Assembly (NCBI GenBank): GCA_000621765.1
Contig: JHXJ01000012.1
Coordinates: 1 to 64,000, forward strand
Direction: 5' to 3'
Source: Ruminococcaceae bacterium AB4001
GTDB taxonomy: Bacteria > Bacillota > Clostridia > Saccharofermentanales > Saccharofermentanaceae
Length of the DNA stretch: 64,000 nt
A program made the translations under genes and the position numbers. Shown here in pieces: positions 9,005-17,425 of this stretch. The notes beneath the pieces were generated by a model that saw nothing but the letters and a program-made list of their open reading frames with translations, made no database searches and had not been told where the DNA came from. Numbering within the stretch: position 1 is the stretch's first letter; each line of letters starts with the position of its first letter.

Positions 9005-10039
9005 ATGGCGGATAAGTATAAGGTCATAGTCAATGAGCTTGAATTAGAGCTCAAGCGGATGAGATCTGAAGGGAAGACGAAGCTCCCGTCAGAGATGGAC
9101 TTATGCTCAGCTTTTTCCTGCAGCCGCCAGACAGTACGCGCCGCACTAGACGTCCTTCTCGCAAAAGGCCTTATCGTCAAGCGCGCAGGATCCGGCTCAT
9201 ATATCGCCGATGATGTTTTTGCGAACCGTACCGTATACTTTCTGACTGAAGACACGGACAGATATGAGACCCCCGCACTGATTTCCGGTATCAGATCTGA
9301 GCTAGAACCATTGGGATACGATCTCAGAGTTTTTCCGACACAGGGCAGTTATAACGAAGAGAGAAATATCCTTCTTAATGTTATGGAAGAGCGCCCGGTT
9401 GCGGTAATTATCGAACCGTTCCGCGACCTGATCCCTGACCCGAATGACAGGCTGATCGAAGAGATAATGTCTTATGGCATTCCCGTAATTTATTGCAATT
9501 CGGCGCACACCGTTTCCGGCGCGAACTATGCCGTTCCGGATTTCCGTAAAGCCGGAAAGCTCTTAACAGAAGAACTCATTGGAAACGGAAAAACAAATAT
9601 CGCCTGTATCTTCCAGGCTGACTCATCTTCAGGAACAGAACGCTATCAGGGTTATATCGATGCGCTCGCTGACAGCGGTATCACGTTCGATGAAACGCGC
9701 TGCCTGCTTATTAATTATCAGGATAAAAAAGATTTCATATCAGGTGACAGTAAACACATTTCACGTTTTGTCAGCGAAAAACTGAAGGACTGTGATTCCG
9801 TCATCTGCCAGGACGGCATGACCGCCCATCAGCTGATAAGCCTCCTTCACAGGAACGGCATTTCCGTTCCGGATGATATTACTGTTGCATGTTTTGATAA
9901 CGGTTTCTATTCGTCACGAAGCGGTGAAGAGATGGTGACATTAGGGCTTAACAGCGACCTCATCGCAAGATCGGTTTCAGGTCTTGTCAGATCTTCTGCT
10001 GAGGGAAAGCGTCCGAAAAATATAGTGATGAATTTCTGA
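9005..10039 (+). CDS. GntR-LacI type transcriptional regulator, AraR-like
   Basis: 344 residues. Residues 1-75 form a GntR winged helix (LPSEMDLCSAFSCSRQTVRAALDVL, then GLIVKRAGSGSYI). Residues 80-344 form a LacI/periplasmic-binding-type sensor (VAVIIEPF, GIPVIYCNSA, DSVICQDGMTAHQL, DDITVACFDNG). This GntR-plus-LacI architecture is that of AraR, the arabinose-responsive repressor of Bacillota. The gene is divergent from the pentose ABC-araBD operon across a 454-nt shared control region, so repression of that operon relieved by a sugar ligand is the natural model. AGAGGAG lies 10 nt before the ATG, which itself is within CCATGG. The exact ligand is inferred. Confidence 0.85.
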   Translation: MADKYKVIVNELELELKRMRSEGKTKLPSEMDLCSAFSCSRQTVRAALDVLLAKGLIVKRAGSGSYIADDVFANRTVYFLTEDTDRYETPALISGIRSELEPLGYDLRVFPTQGSYNEERNILLNVMEERPVAVIIEPFRDLIPDPNDRLIEEIMSYGIPVIYCNSAHTVSGANYAVPDFRKAGKLLTEELIGNGKTNIACIFQADSSSGTERYQGYIDALADSGITFDETRCLLINYQDKKDFISGDSKHISRFVSEKLKDCDSVICQDGMTAHQLISLLHRNGISVPDDITVACFDNGFYSSRSGEEMVTLGLNSDLIARSVSGLVRSSAEGKRPKNIVMNF

Positions 10040-10182
10040 ACAATATGGATTTTATGGTTCTTCACGGAAAGCCTGGAATCTTTGTTAGTGATCCGTAATT
10101 GCATGGAAAACAATCATAATTCGCGAATATCGAAAAAGTGATTGTATTTTCTTAAATTCGTTTTTCCCCATCCGTTCCTCTG

Positions 10183-10303
10183 TGTTGCTGATTTTGTTGA
10201 CGATATTGGACCCAATCCGTCAATAATTTCGTAAACAATGGCTTTGTTGACAGTTTTGTTGCTGATTTGGGATCAAAACCGTCAACAAATTCGTCAACAG
10301 CAG
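10183..10303. repeat. Intergenic element of alternating 12-nt GTTGACG-type units, copy 1
   Basis: About 120 nt made of degenerate units close to TGTTGACGATTT or TGTTGCTGATTT. The order is two direct, two inverted, two direct, two inverted, giving two tandem imperfect hairpins of about 25-nt arms (10184-10240 and 10244-10303). A second copy with the same order lies at 26625-26742. The rest of 10040-10364 is AT-rich and has no supported gene. Confidence 0.7.
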
Positions 10304-10364
10304 CGCGAAATTTTGTGAAATTACTGTCCGTTATCTTGACAGAGCACCAGTCTGCAGCAGTGTA

Positions 10365-11390
10365 TCAGTACGGTCTTGCGTCAACGAATTCCTGGGTCAG
10401 GTCATCTGCCGTATAAGCGGATTCATCGACGTGGACGTGCTTGGGGATCGTCTCGCCGTTGCGGTATTTCTCGATGAGTTCTTTTACCTGCGGGCCGAAC
10501 ATCGGGTTACATTCGACGCAGAGGTCGATCTTGCCGTCGAGGCAGTATTGGAGAGCTTCCTTGGTGGCGTCGAAAGTGATGATCTTTACCTGGCCGTCTT
10601 TGCCGTATGTGATGCCTGCCTCATCGAGTGCGCGCATGGCGCCGAAAGTCATGTTGTCGTTCTCGCTGTAGAGGACGTCGATGTCGGTGTTTTCCTTGAG
10701 ATATTCGGTCATTACCTCGTATGCTTTTGCTTCGGTAAAGTCGCCGTAGAGCTGGCTTGTTATCTCCCAGTTTTCGTGGGATTCAACTGCTTCTTCAAGG
10801 GCTTGTGTTCTCTTGATCTGGGCGGTCGCGCCGATCGTGCCCTGCAGATGAAGGATCTTGACGGTCGTCTCTGCGGAATCGGTTGAAGCGGGATCGGTCT
10901 CGTCTGTTTCCGTTTCGCCGAAGGTCTGCTTTTCGAGCCACTGGACGGCAAGCTGGCCCTGGCTCATGAAGTCCGAGCCGATGTTTGCGAGATAGAGATT
11001 CTCATCCCAGACTGCGACGGATCTGTCGATGATGATGACGGGGATGTTGGCGTCGTGGATCTCTGTGAGGACCGTGAGCCAGCCGTCTTCGACTGTCGGA
11101 GCGATGATGATGAGGTCGACGCCGTCAAGGATGAAGCGGCGGACTGAAGCGAACTGGTTTTCCTGCTTCTGTCTTGCGTTTTCCATGATAAATTCGTAGT
11201 CGGGGTCTCCGTCGAATGTCTCGGTCATGGATTTGGTATTGGCGATACGCCAGTCAGATTCGGAGCCGACCTGCGAAAAGCCGATGACGAAGGTGTCATC
11301 TTCTGTGGGTTCCGTGGGCTGCGTTCTGTAGCAGCCGGCAAGGCCTAATACTAATGAAATGGTAAGAAGAATACTAAAGAATCGTTTCAT
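10365..11390 (-). CDS. YtfQ-like sugar-binding lipoprotein linked to YesM/YesN signalling
   Basis: 341 residues. The signal peptide ends in lipobox LAGC (Cys20). The mature fold is a type I binding protein with the YtfQ-like opening FVIGFSQVGSESDWRIAN, then DLIIIAPTVEDGW, PVIIIDRSV, ILHLQGTIGATAQIKR and VLYSENDNMTFGAM. A Thr/Asp/Glu-rich insertion (ETETDETDPASTDSAETT, about residues 154-173) interrupts the fold where the 7585-8550 paralogue has only a few residues. No permease or ATPase accompanies it. Instead it follows, with 17 nt overlap, a YesM-type kinase gene, so it more likely presents a sugar signal to the kinase than feeds transport. The upstream AGGCGG before ATG 11390 is the ribosome site. 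Confidence 0.85.
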   Translation of the reverse strand: MKRFFSILLTISLVLGLAGCYRTQPTEPTEDDTFVIGFSQVGSESDWRIANTKSMTETFDGDPDYEFIMENARQKQENQFASVRRFILDGVDLIIIAPTVEDGWLTVLTEIHDANIPVIIIDRSVAVWDENLYLANIGSDFMSQGQLAVQWLEKQTFGETETDETDPASTDSAETTVKILHLQGTIGATAQIKRTQALEEAVESHENWEITSQLYGDFTEAKAYEVMTEYLKENTDIDVLYSENDNMTFGAMRALDEAGITYGKDGQVKIITFDATKEALQYCLDGKIDLCVECNPMFGPQVKELIEKYRNGETIPKHVHVDESAYTADDLTQEFVDARPY

Positions 11391-12810
11391 TATCTATGTC
11401 CGCCTTTCCGGGTATCTGAATGCTTATCGAAGTTCCTTCCTGGGGTTTACTTTCGATGTCGAATGAGCAGGCTTCTCCGTAGAGGATCTTAAGTCTCTTG
11501 TATGAAGACGTGAGGCCGAAGCTGCTGGTGTCTTCGTTTAATACTCTGGTTCGGAGAGCATCTAATTCCTCATCGCTCATGCCAAGACCGGTATCGGATA
11601 CCTTAAGGATTATGTTTTCGCCTTCACGTCTGCCGGTGACAAGGATCTTGCCCTTTCCGCGCTTAGGCTTTAAGCCGTGATAGATCGCGTTCTCGACCAG
11701 AGGCTGGAGGGTCATCTTCGGGAGTTTCGTGTCTTCGATCGAAGGATCGATGTCGATCTCATATTCCATGATGTCCCTGTAGCGGACCTGCTGTATCTCG
11801 AGATAACTGCGGATATGCTGTTTCTCTTCTGCGACGGTAACGATGTCGCGGCCGTCGCTTAAGAATGAACGGAAGTAGGATGAAAGGCTCGTGACCATCT
11901 GCTCGGCCTGTTCGTTCTTGCCTATCTCGATGAGCCAGACGATGGCATCCAATGTGTTGTAAAGGAAGTGGGGATTGATCTGGGCCTGGATAAGGGAGAG
12001 CTCGATGTCCCTTAACTTGATCTGCTCCTGACGGTTCAGTTCGATCTGTCTGTCGAGGCGCGCGGCCATGTCTTCGATACCGGCACTGAGGAGTGCAAGG
12101 CTCGCGTCGTCAGTCTCGACAGGTGTGTGCGGGCTCAAGTCACCGCCACCGATCTGTTCGACGCGGCTGTTCATGGCGACGATAGGTTCGGTGATGCTTT
12201 TCGAGAGCTTGACGGCACGGCTTAAGACTACAGGGATAACGATGAGCATTACGCCGACTACGAAAAAGATCTCGAAAGTGAGCCAGAAATCCAATTGCTT
12301 CTGGATGCTTGCCATCTCGCCGGCTTCGTAATACAGATAGGAATACATGTAGTCTTCTATGAGCTGCGTGATGCCGTAGATGTTCGACTCGAGCTGGTCC
12401 ATACGGTCGTCGTAACTCTTGGTGCGCTCAATGCGCTGTATGTATGTACTGAGGTTATCGCAGAGGGAAAGAACGTTGTTCATCGCCTTGCGGCCGTCGG
12501 GATTGGAAGTGTTCTTCAGAAGATCTTCAGCGAGCATTCTTGCGGAAGCGACATCGTCCCATGGGAGCTGGTCGCTTCGGCCGCTGACGTACTGGTACAT
12601 CTGCTCGTCGACCTGGTTCTTGAAGTCACGGTTAAAGCCCGATACCTTGACGATGTTTCCCGACACGGACGCATAGAGCAGGTTACGTGTGAGGAGCATT
12701 GCGAAGATGATAATAAGGATTCCCATGATGGGGATGAACATCTGCAGCAAAAGACGGTACATCTTCTTCTGTACCGTGTTGGACGTCTTCCTGTTAGAAG
12801 GAGATCTCAT
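11374..12810 (-). CDS. Sensor histidine kinase, YesM (His_kinase/LytS) type
   Basis: 478 residues. Membrane helix at about 20-42, an extracytoplasmic region of some 130 residues, a second helix at about 178-198, a HAMP segment, then the phosphoacceptor motif QINPHFLYN with H281. The C-terminal HATPase has ENAIYHGLKPKRGKG and SDTGLGMSDEELD. This is the family that pairs with AraC-type response regulators in Bacillota carbohydrate loci. Its ATG overlaps the regulator stop as ATGA (12810-12807). Its own 3' end overlaps the binding-lipoprotein gene, suggesting the lipoprotein docks on the extracytoplasmic domain; that docking is inference. Confidence 0.92.
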   Translation of the reverse strand: MRSPSNRKTSNTVQKKMYRLLLQMFIPIMGILIIIFAMLLTRNLLYASVSGNIVKVSGFNRDFKNQVDEQMYQYVSGRSDQLPWDDVASARMLAEDLLKNTSNPDGRKAMNNVLSLCDNLSTYIQRIERTKSYDDRMDQLESNIYGITQLIEDYMYSYLYYEAGEMASIQKQLDFWLTFEIFFVVGVMLIVIPVVLSRAVKLSKSITEPIVAMNSRVEQIGGGDLSPHTPVETDDASLALLSAGIEDMAARLDRQIELNRQEQIKLRDIELSLIQAQINPHFLYNTLDAIVWLIEIGKNEQAEQMVTSLSSYFRSFLSDGRDIVTVAEEKQHIRSYLEIQQVRYRDIMEYEIDIDPSIEDTKLPKMTLQPLVENAIYHGLKPKRGKGKILVTGRREGENIILKVSDTGLGMSDEELDALRTRVLNEDTSSFGLTSSYKRLKILYGEACSFDIESKPQEGTSISIQIPGKADIDNETIL

Positions 12811-14417
12811 TCTTCCTCGATTTCTCCGTTACGGTACTGGCTGGGAGTGCAGCCCTGGTTCTTTTTAAATACGAATGAGAAATAACGGGGATCTTTGTAT
12901 CCGATCTCGTTTGCGATCTCGCCTGATTTCTTGCTCGTGTTGCGGAGAAGGATCTTTGCCCTTGCCATCCTCTTTTTGGTGATATATTCGACGAATGACA
13001 GGCCGACCTTGTTCGAGAAAAGGGCGCTCAAATAGTTGGCGCTGATGTTGATCTCTTCGGCAACGGAATCGAGAGAGATATCCTCGTCAGCATAGTGCTC
13101 GTTGATATACTCGACAGCGTTGTTGATGATGTCATTGCCTTTCTTCTGAGCTTCCGCGTCTCTCATCTTTATCGCCATGGTCAGGGCATCGTTAAGGTAG
13201 CCTTTGACTTCTTCGGCGGTGATGTTCATGTCGAATGTCGGAAGGTTTTCTGCGATCTGCTCGGAGTCGACGTCGGCTTCTTTAAGCGCGAGCTCGACGT
13301 TGACTCTTATGCTTACCAGCAGGTAGTAACGGAAAAGGATGGAGTGGATGCTGCCTTCAAGGCTCTGCAGATATTCGTCCGCGAAGGTCCCGACTTCGTT
13401 AATCGTACCGGTCTGGACAAAGTATCTTATGATCATGGGATCGAACTTGCCTGCGTCGATCTTGTTTATCTGGTTCTCATCGGGAACGTACTGCTCCGTC
13501 TTAAGCTGCTCCGAAGTGAAGATGTGCTGGTTAGGGAAGATGTGTCTGTAAGCAAATGCCCTGTTCGCATCCTGATAGCAGGATGAAAGGCCGCTCAAGC
13601 GGTTCGTCTTTGCGCCGACCGCGACGTGCCAGTCGAGGTTAGGTGACGACTCACACTGCTGGATGATCATATTCACGCACTTGTCTTCCATGCGCTGCAG
13701 GCTTTCCTCGTCGCCCTTGATCAGGACGGCATATGAGAACAGGTTGCACCTGAAGATTATATAGTCGGGATACTGCATGAACAGGTTGAGAAGGTTTTCG
13801 GTGACGCCGGACGCATTGCCCGAATAAGTCGACTGGTCAAGGTCCCTGATCGAGAAAATAACAATGTTATATCCGTCGGATGCGAGGTTCAGATGGAGCT
13901 TGTCAGCCTCTTCGTAGATCTCCTGGACTGAGAGCGATCCTTCTACGAGCTTCTCGAAAAAGACCCTGTGCGTCAGTCTCTCGAACTTCTTGAACTCCTG
14001 CTCGTAGAGCTTGACGTAGTCCTTCTGCTCGTTCTCTTCGGTGATCTTTTTCCTGACGCCTTCAAGAGCGTTGATCATGTCAGTCTTGGTGACGGGCTTT
14101 AGGAGGTACTGCTCGACGCCGATCTCGATCGCTTTTCGCGCGTACTCGAAATCGCTGTATCCGGAGATGACGATTATCTTTATGTTCGGCAGTTCCTTGG
14201 TGACGGTCTTGCTCAGCGACAGGCCGTCCATAAAGGGCATGGTGATGTCGGTAATGAGGACGTCGGGCTTGAGCTTTCTGATCATGGGCAGGGCCATCTC
14301 GCCGTCGGGAGCGTCTCCGACAAACTCAAATCCGTATTTTTCCCAGGGGATCATATCGCGCAGACCTTCGCGCACGATACTCTCATCCTCACAAATAAAC
14401 ACCTTGAATAATTCCAT
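12807..14417 (-). CDS. Response regulator with AraC-type DNA-binding domain, YesN type
   Basis: 536 residues from ATG at 14417, which has GGAGGG 7 nt upstream; an upstream ATG at 14573 has no ribosome site. A receiver domain (1-125) has the acid pocket E10/D11, phospho-acceptor D57 (VLITDITMPFMDG) and K in LLKPV. A long variable middle (about 150-420) is usual for YesN. The C-terminal about 100 residues are a double HTH AraC domain: ISLDSVAEEINISANYLSALFSNKVG and IANEIGYKDPRYFSFVFKKNQGCTPSQYR. It is phosphorylated by the YesM-type kinase encoded next and probably activates sugar-import genes, perhaps the adjacent pentose operon. Confidence 0.92.
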   Translation of the reverse strand: MELFKVFICEDESIVREGLRDMIPWEKYGFEFVGDAPDGEMALPMIRKLKPDVLITDITMPFMDGLSLSKTVTKELPNIKIIVISGYSDFEYARKAIEIGVEQYLLKPVTKTDMINALEGVRKKITEENEQKDYVKLYEQEFKKFERLTHRVFFEKLVEGSLSVQEIYEEADKLHLNLASDGYNIVIFSIRDLDQSTYSGNASGVTENLLNLFMQYPDYIIFRCNLFSYAVLIKGDEESLQRMEDKCVNMIIQQCESSPNLDWHVAVGAKTNRLSGLSSCYQDANRAFAYRHIFPNQHIFTSEQLKTEQYVPDENQINKIDAGKFDPMIIRYFVQTGTINEVGTFADEYLQSLEGSIHSILFRYYLLVSIRVNVELALKEADVDSEQIAENLPTFDMNITAEEVKGYLNDALTMAIKMRDAEAQKKGNDIINNAVEYINEHYADEDISLDSVAEEINISANYLSALFSNKVGLSFVEYITKKRMARAKILLRNTSKKSGEIANEIGYKDPRYFSFVFKKNQGCTPSQYRNGEIEEE

Positions 14418-14443
14418 CCGAAAGCCCTCCGCTGATGTCATTA

Positions 14444-14513
14444 ATTGTATCACAGTCGCGGGGTGAGGAGGTTTAACGTGGCAATCGCGAGAAACCGATT
14501 GACGTAGTATAAT
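14444..14513. promoter_or_regulatory. Divergent promoters of YesN operon and polysaccharide operon
   Basis: On the minus strand TACAAT (14449-14444) lies 27 nt before the YesN-type start. On the plus strand TATAAT (14508-14513) is preceded by TTGACG only 4 nt away, so that TTGACG is not its -35 box; no good -35 was found for either. The plus-strand transcript would have a leader of about 120 nt before ATG 14640, in which no gene was recognised. Confidence 0.4.
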
Positions 14514-14639
14514 AAATTGAATAAGGGCATATATAAAAAATCGTTTATTTTTCTGTATAGGCCATTTCTGCATTTGGAATTCGGGAGGAGAAGCCGGGCT
14601 ATCATATCGAGGGCGGTATCCGGCTTTGGTTTGGAACAG

Positions 14640-15104
14640 ATGAGCGAAAAGAAGATCAAGGTGTGTTTGGTTGGCTCGTCAGGCGGGCATCTGGACCATC
14701 TTTATCTGTTGAAACCGTTTTGGGAAGACAAGGAACGTTTCTGGGCGACCTTCGACAAGGAGGATGCCAGAAGCCTTCTCACGGGTGAGAAGATGTACCC
14801 TGTCTATTACCCTTCGAACAGGAGCATCAAGGCTCTTCTGATCAACACTCACAGGGCGATAAAGATCCTCAAGAAGGAGAGGCCCGACCTGATAATATCC
14901 TCAGGTGCCGCGCCGGCCGTTCCCTTTTTCTTTATCGGTAAACTGATGGGGGCAAAGCTCGTCTTTATCGAGACGTTCGACAGGATCCGCGATCCGTCCC
15001 TTACGGGAAAGATGTGTTATAAGGTGGCTGATGTGTTTATCGTCCAGTGGGAGGATATGAAAAAGATCTATCCCAAGGCTGTTTATCTGGGGAGTATTTT
15101 CTGA
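14640..15104 (+). CDS. Alg14/PssD-like glycosyltransferase accessory subunit
   Basis: 154 residues from ATG at 14640, the length of PssD/Alg14 proteins. It begins KIKVCLVGSSGGHLDHLYLL, the Alg14 GGH motif, followed by DLIISSGAAPAVPFFFIGKL and VFIETFDRI. Members of this family form the membrane-recruiting half of a split GT28-type transferase; the catalytic half is the next gene, 2 nt downstream. Together they transfer a sugar from a nucleotide sugar to a lipid-linked intermediate in capsule or exopolysaccharide synthesis. A longer reading from 14517 adds 41 residues that do not resemble the family. The ribosome site (GGAAC) is weak. Confidence 0.85.
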   Translation: MSEKKIKVCLVGSSGGHLDHLYLLKPFWEDKERFWATFDKEDARSLLTGEKMYPVYYPSNRSIKALLINTHRAIKILKKERPDLIISSGAAPAVPFFFIGKLMGAKLVFIETFDRIRDPSLTGKMCYKVADVFIVQWEDMKKIYPKAVYLGSIF

Positions 15105-15106
15105 TT

Positions 15107-15601
15107 ATGATCATCGTAACTGTCGGAACACATGAGCAGCCATTCAACCGCCTGGTGGAATACGTCGACAAATGGGCGGAAGGCAAGGACGAGGAAGTAA
15201 TAATCCAGACGGGTTATTCCACTGTCGAGCCTAAGAACTGCAGATGGCAGAAGTTCTATACCCAGGGCGAGATGGACAAGTTCATCTTAGATGCGCGCAT
15301 CGTCATTACCCACGGCGGTCCCTGCTGTTACAACGAAGTAATCCAGATCGGCAAAGTTCCGATCGTTGTTCCGAGATCCCGTAAGCTCGGCGAACACATA
15401 GACGATCACCAGATCGAGATCGGCCGCGAATTCAAGGAGCGGTACAAGAACATCATCCTTGTAGAGGATATCGAAGATCTTGGAAACTATCTCGATCATT
15501 ACGATGAGATCGTTAAAGAGATGGGCGAAAGAACCCATCTGTCGCACAATGCCGTGTTCTGTGAGGAGTTATCCAAGCTGGTTGACCATCTTTTTGAATG
15601 A
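15107..15601 (+). CDS. Alg13/PssE-like glycosyltransferase catalytic subunit
   Basis: 164 residues from ATG at 15107. MIIVTVGTHEQPFNRLVEYVDKW is the typical Alg13/PssE opening and equals the C-terminal domain of GT28 enzymes such as MurG. The nucleotide-sugar loop is VITHGGPCCYNEVIQIGKVPIVVPRSRKLGEH, with the expected HGG...E pattern and a Cys-Cys in the usual G-T-x position. It follows the Alg14-like gene after 2 nt. The pair should act at the inner face of the membrane. The exact sugar (often glucuronate, galactose or GlcNAc in this family) is unknown. Confidence 0.88.
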   Translation: MIIVTVGTHEQPFNRLVEYVDKWAEGKDEEVIIQTGYSTVEPKNCRWQKFYTQGEMDKFILDARIVITHGGPCCYNEVIQIGKVPIVVPRSRKLGEHIDDHQIEIGREFKERYKNIILVEDIEDLGNYLDHYDEIVKEMGERTHLSHNAVFCEELSKLVDHLFE

Positions 15602-15633
15602 GGTGATGGCAGATAATACCTGATAATCCGAGT

Positions 15634-16575
15634 TTGTCCGTTGTCATCCCGTTCTTTAACGTAGAGAAATATCTCTCTATGTGTCTTGATTCACTGCTCG
15701 CGACAGAAGGCATCGGAGGCGCTGAGATAATACTCATCGACGACGGTTCTTCTGACGGCTCCGGAAAGATCGCTGACGATTATGCAGGGCTTCACGAGAA
15801 CATCTGTGTTATCCACAAAGAGAACGAAGGTCCTTCCGCTTCCCGCAATCTCGGGATCGAAAAGGCTAAGGGCAGGTATATCTTCTTCTGCGATTCCGAC
15901 GACGAGGTCGTTCCGGAACTTTTTAAGAAGATCGTTGAGCTCACGAAAACTTCATCTGACGACATCATCCTCTGGGACAGCGAACTGCTCTATGAGACAA
16001 GGAATCTCCTGGTTCCTAAGAACAGAGGTTTTTTCTCGCACAACGGACTCGAAAAGGTCGAGAAGACTTATACCGGCAAAGGCATACTTGAGACGCAGCT
16101 CCGCAATACGGGCGATTTCGTCGCAACGATCTGGCTCGGCGCATACAGAAGAGAGTTCCTTATCAGCAACAGACTCTTTTTCGAGAAGGGCCTCATCCAT
16201 GAAGATGAGCTCCTGCTTCCGAAGATATTCATCAATGCCAGGAGCGTTCACTATGTACCCGAGAGGGTCTATATCTACAGGATCCGTCCGGGTTCAATTA
16301 TGAATCCTGAGGATATGGACCGCGCGAAAAGCGCAGCCGCTCTGATGTATGTTTACCCGTCGCTATACGACTATTACGATGAGGTCCTTGCAGGCGAACC
16401 CCTAAAAGATCTTATCGAAGGCAATCTCACGAAGAGATATCTGCACATGATCTACAAGTACCGCATCGCGCGTTACGGGTACGGCAAACAGATAGACAGG
16501 AAAAGGCTTTTGAAAACGGCAAAAAAGTTCAGGCATAAATTGATGGCTCTGTTCCTTTACGTGTATGCTCATTAA
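15634..16575 (+). CDS. GT2-family glycosyltransferase (start uncertain)
   Basis: 313 residues from a TTG at 15634. GT2 fold: SVVIPFFNVEKYLSMCLDSLL, EIILIDDGSSDGSG, GPSASRNLGIEKAKGRYIFFCDSDDEVVPE (the DxD is DSDD), and the late EDELLLPKIF (catalytic-base region). The C-terminus is basic, without membrane helices. The start is odd: only TTG is available and it lies on the first strand, with no ribosome site. AGGTG (15601-15605) is well placed for ATA at 15613, and an out-of-frame ATG at 15606 would give MADN...; one base less near 15618 would restore MADNPDNPSLSVV. Either a start-codon mutation or a frameshift is likely. Confidence 0.85.
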   Translation: MSVVIPFFNVEKYLSMCLDSLLATEGIGGAEIILIDDGSSDGSGKIADDYAGLHENICVIHKENEGPSASRNLGIEKAKGRYIFFCDSDDEVVPELFKKIVELTKTSSDDIILWDSELLYETRNLLVPKNRGFFSHNGLEKVEKTYTGKGILETQLRNTGDFVATIWLGAYRREFLISNRLFFEKGLIHEDELLLPKIFINARSVHYVPERVYIYRIRPGSIMNPEDMDRAKSAAALMYVYPSLYDYYDEVLAGEPLKDLIEGNLTKRYLHMIYKYRIARYGYGKQIDRKRLLKTAKKFRHKLMALFLYVYAH

Positions 16576-16593
16576 AAGAGGAAGGAACGGCAG

Positions 16594-17421
16594 ATGAATA
16601 CAGATACGAAGTACAGACTTAAATCCAGGTGCCCGCGTCCTTTATGGAAAGCATTGACGGGTATCTACAGGGGCTTCATGAGATTCGGGCTGAAGACTGA
16701 GATGACCTTCGCGCCCGGTAAGATGAAGGTCTGGTGTCCGTGCTGCGGATTAAGGCTCGAAAATTTTTCTGAGTGGGATTACATGGCGCTTTCAGATCTC
16801 TACGACCGCTCGCTTTTTGAAGGAACGAGGCAGGACGTCCAGTGTCCGTACTGCGCTTCCAACCCAAGACACAGGATCCTCGCCCTGTGGTGCGAAGCCC
16901 ATAAGGATCTGTTCTCATCCAAAGACATTTTGTATTTTGCTCCCGAGCGCGGAATGTCCAGATGGTTTAAGAAAAAAAAGATCAGGGTCACGACGGCGGA
17001 TCTTTTCGATCCTGACGCGGATCTCAAACTGGATATCCAGAAGACCGGACTTAATGAAGCTTCATACGATATCGTCATCTGCAATCACGTGTTAGAACAC
17101 GTCGGTGATTTCAGAAAAGCTCTAAGCGAGATCAGGCGCATACTCCGTCCGGGCGGCTTTCTGATCTGTTCATTTCCTATAAGTCCGGATGTCGAATATG
17201 TTCTTGAAGATCCCAGTGTGACCACGGACGAAGAGAGGCTTAAGCTCTACGGCCAGAGTGATCACGTAAGGCTCTTCGGAATGAAGGCAGACAGCTTCAT
17301 CGAAGAGGCCGGATTTGAAGTGAGCGTGATAGACGGAAAGGATTATCCCGATGAAATCGTTCCTGTCACTGCGCCCGGTAAATACGATATCAACCGTCTG
17401 TTCCTTTGCAAGGTGAGGTAA
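16594..17421 (+). CDS. SAM-dependent methyltransferase with N-terminal zinc ribbon
   Basis: 275 residues. Residues 45-90 hold two Cys pairs (WCPCCG and QCPYCASNPRHR) that should bind zinc. The class I methyltransferase domain follows: YFAPERGMS in the motif I position, TTADLFDPDADLKLDI as acidic loop, and DIVICNHVLEHVGDFRKAL, the usual HVLEHV motif. It lies between two GT2 genes on the same strand, 18 nt after one and 4 nt before the other, so it probably methylates a surface glycan or its precursor; protein or phosphate targets are not excluded. AGGAAGGAAC precedes the ATG. Confidence 0.85.
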   Translation: MNTDTKYRLKSRCPRPLWKALTGIYRGFMRFGLKTEMTFAPGKMKVWCPCCGLRLENFSEWDYMALSDLYDRSLFEGTRQDVQCPYCASNPRHRILALWCEAHKDLFSSKDILYFAPERGMSRWFKKKKIRVTTADLFDPDADLKLDIQKTGLNEASYDIVICNHVLEHVGDFRKALSEIRRILRPGGFLICSFPISPDVEYVLEDPSVTTDEERLKLYGQSDHVRLFGMKADSFIEEAGFEVSVIDGKDYPDEIVPVTAPGKYDINRLFLCKVR

Positions 17422-17425
17422 GAAG

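Noticed and set aside
10183-10303. CRISPR-like repeat array
   Set aside because: Units are about 12 nt, alternate in orientation and have no unique spacers of regular length; there are no cas genes in the window.
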